Below, one piece after another: positions 22,337 through 35,154 of a stretch of 64,000 nt of DNA. Every line of letters starts with the position of its first letter. The first letter of the stretch is position 1. The DNA lies in NCBI GenBank assembly GCA_003049485.1, contig PYST01000016.1, positions 434 to 64,433 on the forward strand. The letters are read 5' to 3'. This DNA comes from Ophioceras dolichostomum (taxonomy: Eukaryota > Ascomycota > Sordariomycetes > Magnaporthales > Ophioceraceae). A program made the position numbers and the translations under genes. The notes beneath the pieces are model-generated. The model searched no databases and was not told the origin of the DNA. It saw only the letters and a list, made by a program, of their open reading frames with translations.

Positions 22337-23760
22337 TCACAGCTGCTCGAAGCTAGTAATCACTACTCTGTGATTCTCCTCCACTCCCAACGGCAACTCG
22401 GGGTTCCCGGGCCTTTGGACGACGAAGCTCTGCATCCCTGCGCCAATGGCAGCTTCGACCTCCTTGACGTTGTCGCTGAGGAAAAGCCATTCGCCCGGCG
22501 GATCCTCCGGGTGCCTGGCCGCGATCCTCTCGTAGCTAGCGATCTCGGTCTTGGGCCCCGCGTTTACGGTGTCGAAAAAGTCAGTGATGCAGGGTATGAG
22601 GTCAGCCGGCTGCGAGTTGGTGTGCGCGAAGAGCAGCTTCTGTGCGGGGACAGAGCCCGACGAGTAGATCATGATGCGGAGCCCAGCCTCCCTCCATGCC
22701 GAGAACTTCGGGGCAACGTCGGGAAACAGCGGCGCACGTAGCTCGCCGCTGCTGTATCCATTCTCCCAGAGATACCCTTGGAGACTCTTGAGATACGACG
22801 CCTTGACATCACGGCTCATGAGATCCTGTACGTGGTCAGCCAGGGCCGCCTTTGACGCTGCAAACTCAGCCGGGAAGGCGTCTCTGTACTGGGCGAACTC
22901 GGGGCTATCCCACTGAGACTCCAGGGTGCTAGGCAACACATTCAGCGCGTATGGAAACTGGAATTTGGTCGGGGCCGTCAGTGACATACATCCAACACAG
23001 AGGGCTCGCGAGTGCTTCGCTGAGGAAAACAACGATCGACTTCGTCCTTCGCCTCAACTGTTGAAACGGGCCTGCCCGAGACGGGAGAAACACGAAAAGA
23101 GTTTGCATCAGACAGATTGGAAAATCTCCGAAAATGACATAAGGAGACGGCACCATATTGCCAATGACGATGAAAATAAAGGAGGGGAACACCGGTTGAC
23201 GGGAAACGGCCGGCAGCTGGCCCATCAACAACCGGCTGGTCGCATCAACAAGCCAGTAATGATAGTGACCCCGCAGGACTTGAAAGGACAACTCCTCACG
23301 GAGTCCTCGCAGAGAAGGGATGGGCAGCTCACGAGAAAGAAAGAAACCGAGAGAGGATTTTCCTTACGAGGACGTCCTTGACGAATGAGATTGGGCAGAC
23401 TGTGCCTTCTGATGGTGCAAATACACATTAGCCAATATGTCCAGGCTAATGCATATGCAGTACTACTACAACAGCATCACCACCCACCACCACTTGGTCC
23501 TTTTCAGGTTGGGCTGATGATCGCTGTCGGGAGTTGGCAGTGACATGGTGGGATTGCCGGACCACTGACTGACAAAAACGCGATCGATTGGCTTGTTCTC
23601 CAACTTGGGAGGGAAGCGTGCATGCACCCAAGCACACCCCGAGGAGAGAAGGAAGGATGGAAAAGACAGGAAGGACAAAAGGAGAAGGGAGGGTCGCGGC
23701 CTCACCAATATCGAGGAGCACCACACGGACACGAGCAGTGGATATCGTGTCGGCGGCCAT
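22337..23760 (-). CDS. utr4: Enolase-phosphatase E1 (Utr4/MASA), methionine salvage
   Basis: HAD-superfamily Mg2+ enzyme that enolises and dephosphorylates 2,3-diketo-5-methylthio-1-phosphopentane in the methionine salvage pathway; cytosol/nucleus. Exons 23760-23706, 23408-23368 and 22957-22337 give about 238 aa. HAD motif I is rebuilt across intron 1 (LLDI then EGTVCPISF; the Asp is the nucleophile site), motif II is IYSSGSVPAQKLLF, motif III is the Lys in GPKTE, and motif IV is WLFLSDNVKEVEAA. The stretch VLFPYALNVLP joins exons 2 and 3. Exon 2 is only 41 nt and the second intron is about 410 nt, so automated models could miss the N-terminus. Confidence 0.93.
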
Positions 23761-25772
23761 GATGATCTACCACCCTATCCACGGGTTGACCAATGCTGGG
23801 TTTGGGTCTCGCTTCCGCTGCCTCGCTTGCTTGCTTGCGTTTGCCCGCTTGCTTTTTGCCTCGCTCGGTACCTACCTGGTAGGTACCTGAGGAATCTGGC
23901 AAGAGTGGGAGGCTCTTCTAAACCGGCGGTGGTTCGAGGCTTCAGAAACGACAGGGCATGCGAAACTGAAGATGTGCCGGACGGCTTGGTCAACGCGCGA
24001 GGCGGTGAGGCAGATCAGGGATTTCAGAAACCCGGGGATGGAAGTCGGTTTTGTCTCGTGTGTTTTTGGCGCGACAGCGAGCGTGTGGCGACCACGGCAA
24101 AGGCGGTATGCCTGGAACGTATTCCGCAGACGATGGATGCAGTGTCAGGCAGAAAGAAGAAATTTCTTCCAAAAGGCCGAAGAAAAAATTTTCTCCTCCG
24201 GCCGGGCCCCGTTGGCGTTCCTCTCAAGACTCCGGAGGGCACCTAACAGACGGCGGTGAGGACGAGAAAAAATTTTCTTCCTTCCTTCAGCCTGAACTTG
24301 AGGCCAATCGCCGGTCAATCACTGGCTCGGTCGCAATCTCACCCAACGCCAACGGACACACACACAAGGCACACACGTACACACCCATTCGCCAACCCGC
24401 TTGTGATTATTCACGGCGTCAACTTCGGCAACGCGTTCGAGCGTGGGTTAGGTGTACCTTCTGGGGGTTAGAAATGGAGAAATTTTGGTGCTCAAAGAGG
24501 CGGTCAAGACGTGTATCCCTTACCGGAAGCGGACCGTGGTGGGCACTGGAGGGCTTGTGTTTGATGCGAGTTATAAAGATCCATCGGGAGGGTGCCGGCG
24601 GGGTGGGGCCTTATGCTGGCCGCGAGCCACTAAGCTCAGAACAGCAGCCATCTGGGGATCATCGAGATATCATTCTATACCATCGATGATGTTGTTTACT
24701 TTGGAATGCCTTGACTTACTAATGATACTATAGGTACTGCTTGTTATCGTAAAGACCTCTCTTCCAACTCGTCGGAAGGATTGTTCTCTAAAATATAGTG
24801 CTTCTTCATTTGGAGCTGCATCACGGCCCCTCTCCAGCATCCCTTTGCATATCCGGTTCTGCAGCTAACATCGAAGTTGGAGGGTAAGCAGGCAGACAAA
24901 AACAAACGAGGGAGAGAAAGAAACACAACACCCAGCTGGCACGGCGACGGACGGCTGGCAAAAGTGCTTGCTTGGTGCTGCGATGGAGTTCATGCAAGTT
25001 TCTGGTGCACTAAACCCACCAGGAATGCGAGCGAGACAGGAGCATGCAGCAAGCAGCAAGCAGCATGGCGGCAGGTTGGCTGGCCAAAAAAATCCATTCA
25101 TTCATCCTCCAGCCCGACGACGCCTGCTGCTTGCATGCGTGCTGCATCCGCTCCATCGCTTGATGCAAGCGGTCGGAGCAAACAAAGAGAGGGCTGGCCA
25201 TAAACAAATCTGGCCACGGCAACCAGCCCATGGCATGATCAGAGATCTCTCGCGTGAGGCAGGTTTTGGATCGAGACAACCTGATATCCATCGAATTGAA
25301 TCAAAACCTCCGTTCCGCGGAGGTGGCAAAATTCATAGGTATCCAAAGCCAAGTCTCACTTCCAGTCCTCCGGCGATCGGTGCCCGTCCCAGGAAGGAGC
25401 GACTTACCGGTATGGCGGCACGGCAGTATGGTGCTGCTAGCCAGCAGACTCGCGTCGATTTTTTTTTTAAATTTTTTTTTTGCCCTGAATTTTTCGCCCC
25501 CTTCTCCTGCAGTCGTCTTCGGCCAAACGCGAACCACGGACGGGGCAGAAACAAAAGGCAGGCAAGCGTGCAGGCCCAGCCGTCCTGGCTGGCACCCACA
25601 CCAACGCATGGTTGGGCAGATAGACCCATCATGATGCAGCATATGCAGCATCAAAGGAAGACACTTTGCTGCAGCAAGCGCTCGGGGAAGGCACGGACGG
25701 CCCACCCAGTCCAGATCCTCCCCACCGCCATCACCACCACCACAAGCAGCCAGCGACTTTATCCTATCGTCG

Positions 25773-25798
25773 CTCTCTCTCTCTCTCTCTCTCTCTCT
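25773..25798. repeat. (CT)n microsatellite
   Basis: Uninterrupted CT dinucleotide tract of about 13 units in the gene-poor region upstream of the kinase gene. Confidence 0.9.
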
Positions 25799-28700
25799 TT
25801 TCCTCTTCTTCTGTGCGACCATTATCTGCGGTCAGCTTTTTATAGGGCGGAGAGGGGTTGTTCCCGTCGCGGAGGAGAGGAAGGGGGTGGACATGCACGC
25901 CTGACTGGCTGGGCTGGCCAGGGTTGGTAGGCTGGCCCGTGTCGTGTCGTGTTTGGTGACGACGGGCCACAGGCTAGCCACATATCTTTAGAAGACGGGT
26001 TGTTTGACGTGTGAGAGAATCGGACAGGACCCGGGCGTCAAGTGCGGGCCAACAACGCGTGTATCAAACTCGTCGCGGCGAACGATCGACCGCTCACAGA
26101 TGACAGTGTGGGCTCGCGGGGCTGGTGGACTGGAAGGACTGTGGACGGCATTGACCCAGCCCAGCCAGCTCGCGAACCCAGCCAACCAGGCCAGCCCAGC
26201 CCGCCCCAACATCAAAGGAAAATATAACTTCTTGACCGCTACATCGGCATTATCAAGACGGACTTATTGCACACCCATTGGATGCTGAGGTCGTGTTAAG
26301 CCATCCGGTCCCATATCACAGCCACTGCCGGTCCGTCAGAAGGAGAAAAAAAACAAAAATGAAATAAAAGAATTCCAGTAAGAAACAAAAGCTTCTTTCT
26401 CTGTTCCTTCGCGCCGGCCGGTCGTGAGCGAACCGGTTGAGAATTTTTGGGGCCAACGGCTTCCGTCCCACCACCACTCGGGGAATTCTTCCAGCGTTGC
26501 TCTCAGACAAGTCAAGCTGGCGGACGGACAGTCATCAGCCATAAGATGAAGCTGTCGGAAACCCAGGGGTCCTTGTGAATCCGTCTCTCTCTCTCAGTTG
26601 ACAGTTGGCATGAATGTTCACGTCCTCCGTAAGCACTAATATCAAAGAACCCAACAGAAATTCCTTATGGGGAGCAAGTGAGCACACACTTCTAAATGAT
26701 GCTGTCGCTTCCTCATTGTCTCAGACCGTCTCAATGTCAAGCAACTCGTTGGGAAATGACCTCTTGCGTCACACGACCATCGCGGAGATGGCGTCGTGAC
26801 TCGTGGGGCCGCCGACCAGCGGCTGGCAGCGGCGGGGGCACGGACAACCTGGGGATTGCGATCGGGTGTTAAATAATGCAATCCTAACGTCAAGAAGGGA
26901 CGAAACATGGACAACCCCATCCACACTTCCCAAATCGTTCGGTGGGTTGCGTGGTGGAAGTGGCTCATCGTAGATTCTTCGAGCGACTTCTTTATTTTCT
27001 AATACGGGAAACAGCTCGGAAGTCATGTAGGTAGACAGGTATACCACATCTTATCCAAACGGGGGGACGGCCCCGAACACCTAGTCCGAGAATGGGACGA
27101 AGAGGGGGCGTATCGCCTCGCTATTTGATTGATAGGTCCTTGATCTTTGCCACAGAGAGGCTTTTCGTTAGCGTGTCATGTTTCTCCATTGACCATGAAG
27201 AAAGGCAGATAAGACGCGACCAGTGAAGCTCTGATATCATGAAAGGATTGCTGCAAGGGAGCAAGGGAAGCTGGGCTCTGGGGCACGGGAAAGGATGGGG
27301 AAAAGAGAAAAGGGGAAAGCTCGACAAAGGTTCATCGGGCATCGGCAATCCCTCCCCGAGATCTTCTGATTTTGCTCCACGCATGCACTAAACATCGCAC
27401 ACAGCACGCAAGCGCAGGGGCTAAGGATTCGAGAGCTTCACAAGAAGCAGCACAAAGAACCGAGAGAGTGCGGGGTTACGCAAAAGCAAAGCATGGACTG
27501 GCCTGGCACGACCTGGACAGGGTTCTGTTGAAGCTTGTCGACGTTTCCAATTGATTTCGATCATCAGGTCCGTCTGCGTCGCTTTGATAGCGGCAGCGGC
27601 CGTTTCATCGCTGGAGGAAGATGGGATGTTCACCCCGCTCGTCATCGTCCATTGCTGAGCATCCGCCAAGCGGTTTGCGCCTCCCCTGGTTTCCTGGGGC
27701 ATCAAAGGCACAAAGGGCGTATGGACTCTGGGGTCTGGAATGGGAGGATGATCGAGGGCTTTTCCCGGCGTTTCTCGGCAAGCTTCGTATTGCTCCAAAC
27801 TCTCTGTCTCTCTTTGATCAGAGCTCTCCTCTCTGTCTGCCAGCTGGCTGGCCCCTCACTCCTCAAATCCCTTTTTTCTTCTATGTACCTGAGACCCCGA
27901 CTGAGGAGACGATGGACCTGATGAACACACGGTCTTATTTTAGTAGACGCCGCCGGCTCCTCGTTTGGTCTGGGGCGGATGTCTCTCCCGATGCCGTCGC
28001 GCGCGTGGATGGATGCACAGCAACCGCGCAACAACGAGCCGACGAACGAACGAAAACGAACGGCCAGACAACCACGAGCCCAGCCTGTGGCCAAGCCAAG
28101 CTCGCAAGACAAAGACAAAACAGAGACAAGGGGAGGAAAAAGCAACCACACCTTCCCTCGCACCAGCCGTGGTGTCGAGCCAGCAGCCACACGCCAGAAC
28201 AGGACGGATTTGCCATTAAATTTGCTGCAGGTCGAAAGGAGTGCATGTCGGGCGGCCAATGGCTGGCCGCGAAGTTGCTCAAGTGAAACAGAAGATGCTG
28301 GAACCATCCTCCCATCGAACTTGTTGGGCGTAAGTTAGGTCCTTGGAGCCAAGCCAGATTGGGTCTGGGTGGAGTGGGGCGCTTTTGTTCTGGCTCCTCA
28401 ATGCTCTCCTGCTTCTCCTTGCTGCTGCACAGACGCAGACGGACCTGCCGAACACGGTAGACAGTGTGAATGGTCCGCGATGGGACGGGTTGGGACCCGG
28501 CGAGGACATGTGGCCAGATACGCTTTGTCGCTACGGCCGGTTCACGTAGGCTACACAGTAGCTTCAATGCTAGAAAGCTACCACCTCAGGATTCGCTTCG
28601 CTGGCCTTTTTTGTTAGGTGGCTCGCGGGGAGACGACCCTGCGGCCTGGGGCGCTGGGCTGTGGGCAAGCAAGGGAGCTTCCTTGAGGTTCCTTGAGGAT

Positions 28701-28832
28701 GGATCCGTGCCAGCATGACGATTTGTGAACAGCGTGGCTTATTAGCTTTTCGAGGCGGCGATGAGAGACATAGACTCTAAGCTAGGCCCTGTTGGCCCTT
28801 TTTTGTTCACAGTCATTCACGTTTGTTCTTCA

Positions 28833-28852
28833 GCAACAACAACAACAACAAC
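28833..28852. repeat. CAA trinucleotide repeat
   Basis: About six to seven CAA units in non-coding DNA. No protein context. Confidence 0.85.
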
Positions 28853-30290
28853 ATGAGGACCAACGGGTACGGGAGACCTTTGGCCTTGTTTGTACTGTAG
28901 ATTGACCGCCGACTCGAGCTCCGTTCGCCCTTCATTGGAGAGACAGGTGCTGCTGTGATGGCGGTCCTCAATGCTCCATTGCTCCATTGCTCTCTCGTTT
29001 GGGCAGCTCGTGCTGCTGCCAGCAGCAAAGCCAGCAATGGGCGGTGTAGAAAATCCGGGGGTCCTCGCTTCTCCACTGGTCGTGAGATTGCCCCCAACAA
29101 GACACCAAGAGTCTCGATCGTGTACACCGTGCAAGCAATGTGGCATTTCCTACGGGGCACCCTGAAGCCAGAACATCATGTCGAGCCAATCGAACTGACG
29201 CTCGCGAGCTGGGATCTCCAGCCGGAGAACGCCAAATTTTCAAGGAACACTGCGCGCTGTGCCTCTCCGTATCGGGGTACGTACTCCTGTACTCTGCGGA
29301 TCCCCGTTGCTGAGATACCGAATGCCAGCATGCTCCTGCTGCTTACTAGGCTGCGCTTCCCGCATGAGTCTTGTATATCTTTAGCAGTGGATCCCGCTGC
29401 GCAATCGTGGCGCCACCCTCGTGACCCTGTGATTCGCTCCCCGGACCCCTGTCGCCCCAGGCCACCATCATCCCCAACCGTGACCAGAGCTTCCCTGCTG
29501 GCGGCACACTGCACACTCCTTGGTGCCTTTCTAGCTGCCTTTCTGCTGTGGACGAACTGGCTGCACCCCCGTTGCTGAGCGGCGGGGCCAGCCGCCTGTG
29601 CCAGGCCAGTGCGAGCGCCAGTGGCCGGCCAGCGCCACTGGGGAGCGTGAAAGCAGTGATGACCGCCAGTGTTTTCTCGAGTCGACTGCACTGTCTGGCC
29701 CGCCGAAAACGTCGGTCAACAGGCCAGTGTTCGCCCACGTCGCGGGTCACTGGGTCCACTCGAGGGATTCAATTTGGGTTCCCTCGAGCATTGATTGTTG
29801 TTGTGAGGTACTTCCAGTCGCACTGAAGGACCTCTTTCTTCACACTGAAGCAACAAGTCCCTCCCCTCCCCCCTCCCACCACTCCCCCCGGCCCTGCCGC
29901 CATGTCATTCATGTCATTGCATGTCACCCTCCGCCTCCGCTCGTCGCTCGAGTCGCCCTCGGCCCTCCAGCTTACTGGCCCAGCTCTAGCGGCGTCTCCC
30001 AGCTTCTCTCTCATTTCCCCCCCCATTCGCGCATTGCGAGACATTGCGAGCCCATTCAGGAAACGACACCTCACACCTGCCTGCTGCTAACGTATTGACT
30101 CCACCGATCCCCATAGTTTTGGCTGCACCACCCTCTCGCATCCCTCACTTCAACCTCCTCCACCGCTCTCTCCTGCATCTTCTCTCTCCTACTATTCCCT
30201 TCCTCCTTCTTTCCTCCACGCTTCTCTCCTTCTCCCCTCTCCACCTTTCCCATCCCCCTCCGATCTTTCCATTCGATACCGCTGTTTTGA

Positions 30291-31864
30291 TATAATAAAA
30301 GCTCGACCGCCCGGTCAAAGGACGGGACTTCCCTTCTTTGCTCCGTTGCTGCTTGTTGGATTTCGCCGGCCATTCCGCTTCTGTGCTGCCTCCGCTTTAT
30401 CCTCTCTGTCAGCGAAGCTCTCTCGAGTCCCACGTCCGAACTTGGTCCAGTCCTCACCGTCTGCTCTTTGTTCTGATCGCCTCCCACGACCGAGACATCA
30501 CCTGCTCTTCCTCCTGACGAGTCGACTCCTCTTCTCTCGCAAACACGCATACCCGCAACCTCAAGCAGAGAGCAGCACAAGCGACAACAGCAACACCCTC
30601 GTGAGCAAACAAGAAAGTAATCGGCGAATTCCTCTCCTCCGTCCGCCTCTTGTCGAAGCCGAAATCGAATCGAAAGCCTCCGTCACTTGTGGCAAAGTCA
30701 ACCAGAGTTCTCTACAAAACCAACCAGAGCCACCTCATCATTGGCTTCCAGCCAGTTCAGACTGAACAAGGGGGTTGAAGAGTCACATACTCTTCACCAA
30801 CCTGTTCTCGTGTCACAAGACCACCCCTCCGGATGTTTACCTCTCAGATCAACCAGGTGCTGCAATAGCTGCCCATCATCGACAAACTGTTGGAGTTGGG
30901 AGTTGCTGCCCACCTGGTCCTCTTTCTGCTGCCTCCGTTCGGGGCCTTCTCTCCTCGCCGTCCCCGTCATCGGCATTCCGATCCGGCCAACCCACCCGTC
31001 AAGATCACAGGGTTGTCGCTTGGTTGCCTCACTCCCTGCCACCCCGCTCCGCTCCGCCCTTCGTCGAGTCATCCGGCAGACCACTCGTCTCCTCGCGCGT
31101 TAATCTCTACGTATAATCGCCGTCCCAGGACATTTTGGTCTTGCTCCGAGTCGACGCCAACAGCCTCGACCTTCCTCGCTCACCTCTCCTTTCTCTCTGC
31201 GGCCCGTCGTCCATCACGAACATCACGCGGCCTAGCAAACCGTCATTCTTTTGACAATTCCCCTCACTTCCGATGCCATCTCCATAACGACTTTTCTTTT
31301 GTTCTCCTTCAGGACCTTCGGTCCGATCTTTGACGAACTCGATATTCCCACCTTTTTTTTCATTTGTTGAACTAGCCGGAAACCGCCTACCCTATGAGCC
31401 TCTGACCGTGAACGATTTGGAGTTCTGTTTGTTTTCGTTTTGTTACTTGTCGCCTTTGCGCTCCTACGACTGTATATCCCTGCTCTTCTTCATCCTCTCT
31501 CTCTCTCCGTCAGTTCGCATTCGCCGCTTCCCGACTCCCTCGCCGGATCGGATCCTCTCGCCTTCCACATCCTCAGCTTCGGATCCGTCTACGACCGGCC
31601 GTCCTCTCGTTCAACTGTTTCTCTGTACACCAGCCTCGGACAACAGTCTACCTCTGCTTATGCCGAGGACAGCATCATCATAGACGGGACACAATTGGGA
31701 TTTGGGGAAAGGCTTCTGCGACTGTACCATCACATCTTCTCTCTCATACCTCTCGCCTCTCCATTTTACGCATCATAACATTATCATTTTTTACTCTCTA
31801 ATTTCGATACCCCACTCCACTTCCTCTCCCTTTCCACACACAATCCACGCACACACCAAGCGCC
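30291..31864 (+). promoter_or_regulatory. Presumed core promoter and long pyrimidine-rich leader of the Ksp1-like kinase
   Basis: A TATA-like TATAATAAAA at 30291-30300 is followed by about 1.5 kb of strongly C/T-biased + strand sequence (30340-31860) leading to the kinase start. The bias and the lack of any conserved protein suggest a long 5' leader. Several upstream ATGs open short to medium frames (for example 30346-30765 and 31330-31683), so translation control by upstream ORFs or leader introns is possible. The transcription start is not shown by sequence alone. Confidence 0.45.
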
Positions 31865-34021
31865 ATGGAGTGCTTGCGAGATAGGTTCGACACTGGTGTC
31901 GTCCTTGACGGACGCTACCAGACACTATCTCCTCTCAACCATGGCTCCTTTGGGATGGTCTTCATGGCGAAGGACTTGCGGACTGGCGAAACGGTCGCTA
32001 TCAAGTGCCTGACGAAGAAGGCGGCTGCGGACGAGTTCGGGCTCGAGCTGGCAATCGACGACAAGTCCGAGGAGCTCACGCTGCACCGGCGGTTGGGGAA
32101 GCATGCCAACATTGTCAGCCTGATCCACTCGTTCGAGACCGACGCGCACGTGTACCTGGTTCTCGAGTTCTGTGGCCGCGGCGACCTCTACGAGGCGATC
32201 CGCCACGGCTATGGGCCTCTCGAGACGGAGCACGTGCGGCAGTTCATGCTCGAGCTCGTCGACGCGGTGGCGTACATGCACTCCAAGGGCGTGTACCACC
32301 GTGACATCAAGCCCGAGAACATCTTCCTGACGGAATCCGGGTCGATGAAGCTTGGCGACTTCGGGCTGGCCACGACCGAGAAGTGGACGCACGAGGCCAC
32401 CGTCGGCAGCGACCGCTACATGTCGCCAGAGCAGTACGATTCGGCTGGGGCCGGATACTCGCCCGCTCAGGCCGACGTTTGGGCTATTGGCGTTTGCCTC
32501 CTCAACATCCTCTTCTCGCGCAACCCGTTCACCACCCCGACCGAGTCGGACCCGCTCTTCCTCGACTTCTCCCGCGACCGCCAATCATTGTTCGACGTCT
32601 TCCCTTCCATGTCGCAAGATACTTTCCAGGTGATCGTGCAGTGCATGAACCTGGACCCCAGCCGACGGTCGCTCGATGGCGCCCGCGAGGCCCTGCTCCG
32701 TGTCGTTAGCTTCACCACGCTTGACGAGGCCCTCGATGACTTTTGCTCTGGCGAACGCCGCACCCTGGCCACATCCAACCGCGAGCCGCTCCGCACACCC
32801 TCGATCCAGAGCCCCCAGCTGGACAACGGCACCTTCCCTTGGGCCAAGGCTCTGCACTCGACCCCGCCTCTGACTATCCGCCAGCTCAGCATGATCCCAG
32901 ACGACAGCGAGAGCTTCACCGAAGAGGACCTGTTCTCCAAATCGGCCGCTACCACGACCGACTGGTGCTCGGCCACCTCCGGTCTGACTCCTTCGCTGGA
33001 CTCTGTTCTCAACTCGAGCCTCGGCGCCTCCATCAGCTCGCTCACCATCGACCGTACCAAGCAGCTGAAGGCTGGATCCCGCGTCTCCCCCATGGCTGGC
33101 TCGCTGCCTATTACCATGTCCAAGCCTCGTAACCAGTTGGCCATGTCGATGGTTTTCGGTCGCAAGGATGGCGTGTCCAAGAGCTGGAGCGACATGTGGG
33201 AGGAGGACGAGGAGGAGGCCGAGGAAACCGAACGCGCCCGCCAGCTGCAGAACCTCAAGGAACTCAACTCGCGCACCTGGAGCCACGAGAGCCGCACTGC
33301 CGTCATCAACTCGCACCTCGACGGCGACAATGACGATACCCCCCGCCAAGGCCTCTCTCCCGCCACCAAGGCTTTGTCGTTGGTCTCGGACCATGTGCCC
33401 TCAATCGAGCACACCATTGCGAACAACATCGATGACGATCTCGTTGCGGACGGGTTCTTCTTCCAGGATGAGGTTCTCGAGGAGCAGAAGCAAGAGCAGA
33501 AGCAACCGCAGCCTCGACATGGTCAAGGACCGGAGCAGCTTCCAGCTTTGGCTTCTCGCTACTCGCCTCCCTCCAAGCGCAGCCCTGCTGATAAGTGGGC
33601 TGCACTTGGCGAGCGGCGTCGGGCATACACTGGCTCGAGCTCGGCTGCGGCCTCGGTCGCTGCTCCGGCGCCCAAGTCGTCTCCAGCTCCCAAGTCGACT
33701 GCGGACGTCGTGCTCCGGACGGGCAGGAGCCACGGTTTTGGATTTTCGTCTTTGGGTCACGGCGTTTGGGATCATTATAATATCGGGCATCATCAGTCAA
33801 ACAACCATCACTCCGCCAATTCTTCAACTTCACCTTCGCACTACACCTTCAACACGGCATACCACAACACCAGCAGCCTTTACAACAACAACAATCATCA
33901 CGGCAAGTGGAATCCGGGCAAGGACCGCATCAAAGAATGCCCTTGGAACAAGGGCAGAGACTCGAACTGGCGTCGTGACCGACGTCCAGAACTCGACCTC
34001 GGGTGGGTTGGTGGCTGGTAA
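31865..34021 (+). CDS. ksp1: Ser/Thr protein kinase of the Ksp1/Ran1 type
   Basis: Intronless, 718 aa. The kinase domain occupies residues about 17-290: Gly loop HGSFGMVF (26-33), VAIK with the ATP-anchoring Lys47, catalytic HRDIKPEN (145-152), DFG (165-167) and the activation-segment end SPEQY (187-191) in place of APE. The sequence GRGDLYEAI and SDRYMSPEQYD match the fungal Ksp1/Ran1 (Pat1-like) group. In yeasts these kinases act in nutrient signalling, autophagy repression, filamentation or the mitosis-meiosis choice. The C-terminal 430 residues are low complexity (Ser, Asp/Glu, then Gln, Asn, His) with a conserved-looking DMWEEDEEE acidic patch, probably regulatory. The Met chosen is immediately before the domain and has a CGCCATGG context. 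Confidence 0.9.
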   Translation: MECLRDRFDTGVVLDGRYQTLSPLNHGSFGMVFMAKDLRTGETVAIKCLTKKAAADEFGLELAIDDKSEELTLHRRLGKHANIVSLIHSFETDAHVYLVLEFCGRGDLYEAIRHGYGPLETEHVRQFMLELVDAVAYMHSKGVYHRDIKPENIFLTESGSMKLGDFGLATTEKWTHEATVGSDRYMSPEQYDSAGAGYSPAQADVWAIGVCLLNILFSRNPFTTPTESDPLFLDFSRDRQSLFDVFPSMSQDTFQVIVQCMNLDPSRRSLDGAREALLRVVSFTTLDEALDDFCSGERRTLATSNREPLRTPSIQSPQLDNGTFPWAKALHSTPPLTIRQLSMIPDDSESFTEEDLFSKSAATTTDWCSATSGLTPSLDSVLNSSLGASISSLTIDRTKQLKAGSRVSPMAGSLPITMSKPRNQLAMSMVFGRKDGVSKSWSDMWEEDEEEAEETERARQLQNLKELNSRTWSHESRTAVINSHLDGDNDDTPRQGLSPATKALSLVSDHVPSIEHTIANNIDDDLVADGFFFQDEVLEEQKQEQKQPQPRHGQGPEQLPALASRYSPPSKRSPADKWAALGERRRAYTGSSSAAASVAAPAPKSSPAPKSTADVVLRTGRSHGFGFSSLGHGVWDHYNIGHHQSNNHHSANSSTSPSHYTFNTAYHNTSSLYNNNNHHGKWNPGKDRIKECPWNKGRDSNWRRDRRPELDLGWVGGW

Positions 34022-34870
34022 CTGGGAAGGCTTTTCCTTCCGCACCGCCGCCAATAGTAGTTGGGCTCTTCATCTCTCATGTTGCTTTCTTTATCTTCAT
34101 TTCTTATCTTCTGTTTTCTTATGTTGCGACTTTTGGATATGAACTCTCCTGGCTTTCTCCCTGCCGACTGACTCTCGGCAAATCTTCTCACACGTACCCT
34201 CATCATCCACCTTTACTTCGCTTCAACAAACCGCCCCTTCCTTTTGCTTCTCTCCACCAAGCTGTCGACAAGATGGGTCAACGAATTTTCCCCTCTCAAA
34301 CTTTCCTTGCTACTTAATGGCAGCGATGCCATTCGTCACTCAACCCCAAAAGAAGAAAGAAAAAATTTCATGGCACGGCGGGATTTGGGAAAGGAAAAAA
34401 AAAGACAAGACTGCACATTTGCACAAACACTTGCAAAAAAAATCACACCGGGGCACACCTTCTAGCTACAAAGATTGTTGGATGGGATTTCTTGGCTTAT
34501 TTTTCTTGTTTTGTTCTCTCTCGGGGGGGAATCCTTGGGGGACCCTTCTTGTCTACAACTTTTTCTTCCTTCTCTCAACATTGCAAACACACACGACACT
34601 CACACGCACACTTTTGTTTTACGAGAGTCACACGCACACGCACACAGCCTACAGAGTTCTCGATCGGTCAAAGTCAGTCCGAGTCGCACCGTTTGTTAAA
34701 CGGGAAAACGGAAATAGGGAGATTTGAATGTAGCCCAGCTCGCTTCTTGTGTATTAGATATCATATCCGGTAGAGTGATACAATTCCAGAAGTTACCCGC
34801 TCAGCAACACCATTGTCCTATCTCACATCTGCCTTCTGTGACGTGAAGTGACGTGATCGAAAGATGAGAA

Positions 34871-34910
34871 ACCGAACTGAACCGAACTGAACTAAACTGA
34901 ACTAAACTGA
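34871..34910. repeat. Four tandem 10-bp units
   Basis: Two copies of ACCGAACTGA followed directly by two copies of ACTAAACTGA, a small minisatellite in the 3' flank of the kinase gene. Confidence 0.9.
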
Positions 34911-35154
34911 CTTTATTCTTCATAGCACCGTGCTTCCGTCATTTAGAATTTTCTTTTGGCTTCTGCTCCTGAGGGTAGTGCAAGGGGAGGAGAAGAGAAG
35001 GACAAAGGAGGGGATGTGAAAAACAGGTGAGTGAGTGAGAGAGTAAGTGATACGTGTCGTCGCGTCGATCGCGTCGTGTTCAGGGGAAACGAGGAGTCTA
35101 GACGGGCAATGTCGCACGTGGAGGGTGATACACATTTCCTTGTGATACGGAGAG

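Larger units (their letters stand above)
23761..30290. other. Large gene-poor region, distal upstream DNA of ksp1
   Basis: About 6.5 kb in which no reading frame on either strand resembles a conserved protein; longer frames are low-complexity and lack splice-supported continuation. Seen: a GGTACCTACCTGGTAGGTACC palindromic element at about 23868-23888; AT-rich palindromic steps (GAAGAAATTTCTTC at about 24157-24170, and two related AAAAAATTTTC sites) in 24150-24285; a T-rich run at 25457-25482; a (CT)n tract at 25773-25798; a CAA repeat at 28833-28852. It may contain non-coding transcripts or a distal regulatory region. Confidence 0.45.

Noticed and set aside
24157..24170. GAAGAAATTTCTTC as a heat-shock element
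   Set aside because: Contains GAA-nn-TTC once but not the three alternating units of a functional element, and no gene start is near.
24968..25930. 320-codon + strand frame in the gene-poor region
   Set aside because: Runs through homopolymer and CT microsatellite DNA (poly-Phe and Leu/Ser runs), no conserved motif, no Kozak-like start.
32467..33429. 320-codon minus-strand frame
   Set aside because: Antisense shadow of the Ksp1-like kinase.
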